Below, in pieces: positions 5,914 through 6,275 of a stretch of 6,275 nt of DNA (positions are counted from its first letter, which is position 1; each line of letters begins with the position of its first letter). The position numbers were made by a program, and so were the translations under genes. The notes beneath the pieces were generated by a model. It was not told where the DNA came from, did no database searches, and was given only the letters and a program-made list of their open reading frames with translations. This stretch comes from Candidatus Woesearchaeota archaeon. GTDB lineage: Archaea; Nanobdellota; Nanobdellia; Woesearchaeales; UBA11576. The DNA lies in NCBI GenBank assembly GCA_016219765.1, contig JACRKM010000113.1:1-6275 (forward strand), in the 5' to 3' direction.

Positions 5914-5982
5914 ATCAGAAATTGTGTCACTGCAGGTGACAAATCTTGGAGACACTGTGCCGGCACTGTATAAATTTCTGAT
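5914..5982. repeat. 10-bp inverted repeat enclosing smaller palindromes
   Basis: ATCAGAAATT (5914-5923) is exactly complementary to AATTTCTGAT (5973-5982). Between them are a 6-bp hairpin, TGTCAC (5925-5930) with GTGACA (5936-5941), and the perfect 10-base palindrome GTGCCGGCAC (5957-5966). The layout could fold as a multi-branched RNA or serve as operator sites between the divergent small genes. The right arm overlaps a minus-strand TATA-like stretch. Function is unknown. Confidence 0.45.
5968..5981 (-). promoter_or_regulatory. possible leftward BRE/TATA element
   Basis: On the minus strand a CAGAAA element is followed by TTTATAC. Its centre near 5972 would start a transcript around 5945, leaving a leader of about 58 bases before the GTG at 5887. 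The leader would carry two tiny frames (MHKKK and MKKR). It is the best candidate promoter for the 57-residue frame, but the match is modest. Confidence 0.3.
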
Positions 5983-5997
5983 TTCCGCGCCGATGTG

Positions 5998-6010
5998 GCG
6001 AATTATATAA
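5998..6010 (+). promoter_or_regulatory. BRE/TATA promoter of the 59-aa gene
   Basis: GCGAA (5998-6002) followed by TTATATAA (6003-6010) is a strong archaeal core promoter. Its centre lies 26-27 bases before ATG 6033, the spacing of a leaderless transcript. The TATA core is an exact palindrome, so weak leftward firing is also possible. Confidence 0.65.
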
Positions 6011-6032
6011 ACATTTGTTCAAAGCAAAGTAT

Positions 6033-6212
6033 ATGTTTCAATACTGCCGGTGCAGAAGCGAAATCGTTTATATTGGCTACTATGTTTTGTCTCCTTATCG
6101 TCATGAAAGAACATTCACTTGTTTCTATTGCAACGGCTTGTTTGCAAGTTATCATAAAATGTTGTGGGGTGCTACTTTTTCTTCGTTTATACGGTCTATA
6201 AAGCTAGTCTGA
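6033..6212 (+). CDS. small protein with CxC and CxxC pairs, 59 aa
   Basis: This small, basic, aromatic-rich protein has Cys 5 and Cys 7 (YCRC) and Cys 30 and Cys 33 (FTCFYCNGLF). The two cysteine pairs are 22 residues apart, a zinc-ribbon-like layout. His 24 and His 41 are further possible ligands. The segment from Phe 28 to His 41 fits F-x-C-x2-C-x3-F-x3-H, as in the minus-strand frame at 5714-5887. Zinc binding, and a nucleic-acid or protein-contact role, are inferences from cysteine spacing only; I do not recognise the family. The frame is open 18 bases further upstream (ATG 6015), but ATG 6033 is chosen because the BRE/TATA element at 5998-6010 places the transcript start on it. There is no hydrophobic stretch long enough for a membrane helix. 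Confidence 0.5.
   Translation: MFQYCRCRSEIVYIGYYVLSPYRHERTFTCFYCNGLFASYHKMLWGATFSSFIRSIKLV
6195..6203 (+). promoter_or_regulatory. possible TATA box before the right-edge frame
   Basis: TCTATAAAG lies inside the end of the 59-residue gene. A transcript from it would start near 6226, about 17 bases before ATG 6243. The match is short and unsupported by a BRE. Confidence 0.2.
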
Positions 6213-6242
6213 TATGTTCGTCTGTTTCTGGTTTTGTTGAAA

Positions 6243-6275
6243 ATGAGTCGCGACGCATCAATTTTCGTCGTGAAA
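6243..6275 (+). CDS. possible start of a gene running off the right edge
   Basis: ATG 6243 opens a frame (MSRDASIFVVK) that is uninterrupted to the window end, eleven codons in all. It follows the 59-residue gene by 30 bases on the same strand. The residue mix is plausible for a protein N-terminus, but the fragment is too short to identify and has no ribosome binding site. A minus-strand frame entering from the right edge and stopping near 6157 is a competing reading. Confidence 0.25.
   Translation, partial: MSRDASIFVVK

Noticed and set aside
5828..6010. 60-residue plus frame before the zinc-ribbon-like gene
   Set aside because: It starts at GTG without a promoter, runs through the palindromes and ends inside the TATA box of the next gene; it is probably a shadow frame.

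Overview
The window reads as archaeal DNA, most likely from an uncultivated lineage; I cannot name the group. The main evidence is promoter architecture. Upstream of genes there are BRE/TATA elements (the clearest at 5745-5762 minus and 5998-6010 plus), and two of them sit 26-28 bases before an ATG, the spacing expected of leaderless archaeal mRNAs. I did not find convincing bacterial -35/-10 pairs. The one family I recognise with certainty is a complete single-chain pyruvate:ferredoxin oxidoreductase. This form is typical of bacteria and anaerobic protists; most archaea use a multi-subunit enzyme. An anaerobic, possibly fermentative archaeon with a horizontally acquired enzyme is the simplest reading.

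Layout. Bases 1-573 contain no gene I can defend but are rich in structure. There are two diverged direct repeats (116-199 and 240-309), each with internal hairpins, followed by two large abutting stem-loops (306-372 and 368-441). A 105-residue gene of unknown function follows on the plus strand (574-891). It converges on the oxidoreductase gene (913-4566, minus), with about 20 bases between the two stops. The oxidoreductase has its own TATA box at 4636-4648, which shows that translation starts near 4566 and not at the longer open-frame limit. Next on the minus strand is a 335-residue protein of unknown function (4716-5723) with its own BRE/TATA element and an apparently leaderless start.

The right end (5724-6275) is a patchwork of small features. 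There is a possible 57-residue minus-strand CxxC protein (5714-5887), a hairpin presenting a Shine-Dalgarno-like loop (5875-5896) and a 10-bp inverted repeat (5914-5982). A short plus-strand protein with CxC and CxxC pairs (6033-6212) has a well-placed BRE/TATA element. A possible gene start at 6243 runs off the window.

Functionally, only the oxidoreductase can be placed in a pathway: oxidative decarboxylation of pyruvate to acetyl-CoA with reduced ferredoxin, or the reverse. Each larger gene appears to have its own promoter, so there is no strong operon. The most interesting unexplained material is the structured block at 116-441 and the pair of divergent small zinc-finger-like proteins at the right end, which share the spacing F-x-C-x2-C-x3-F-x3-H.
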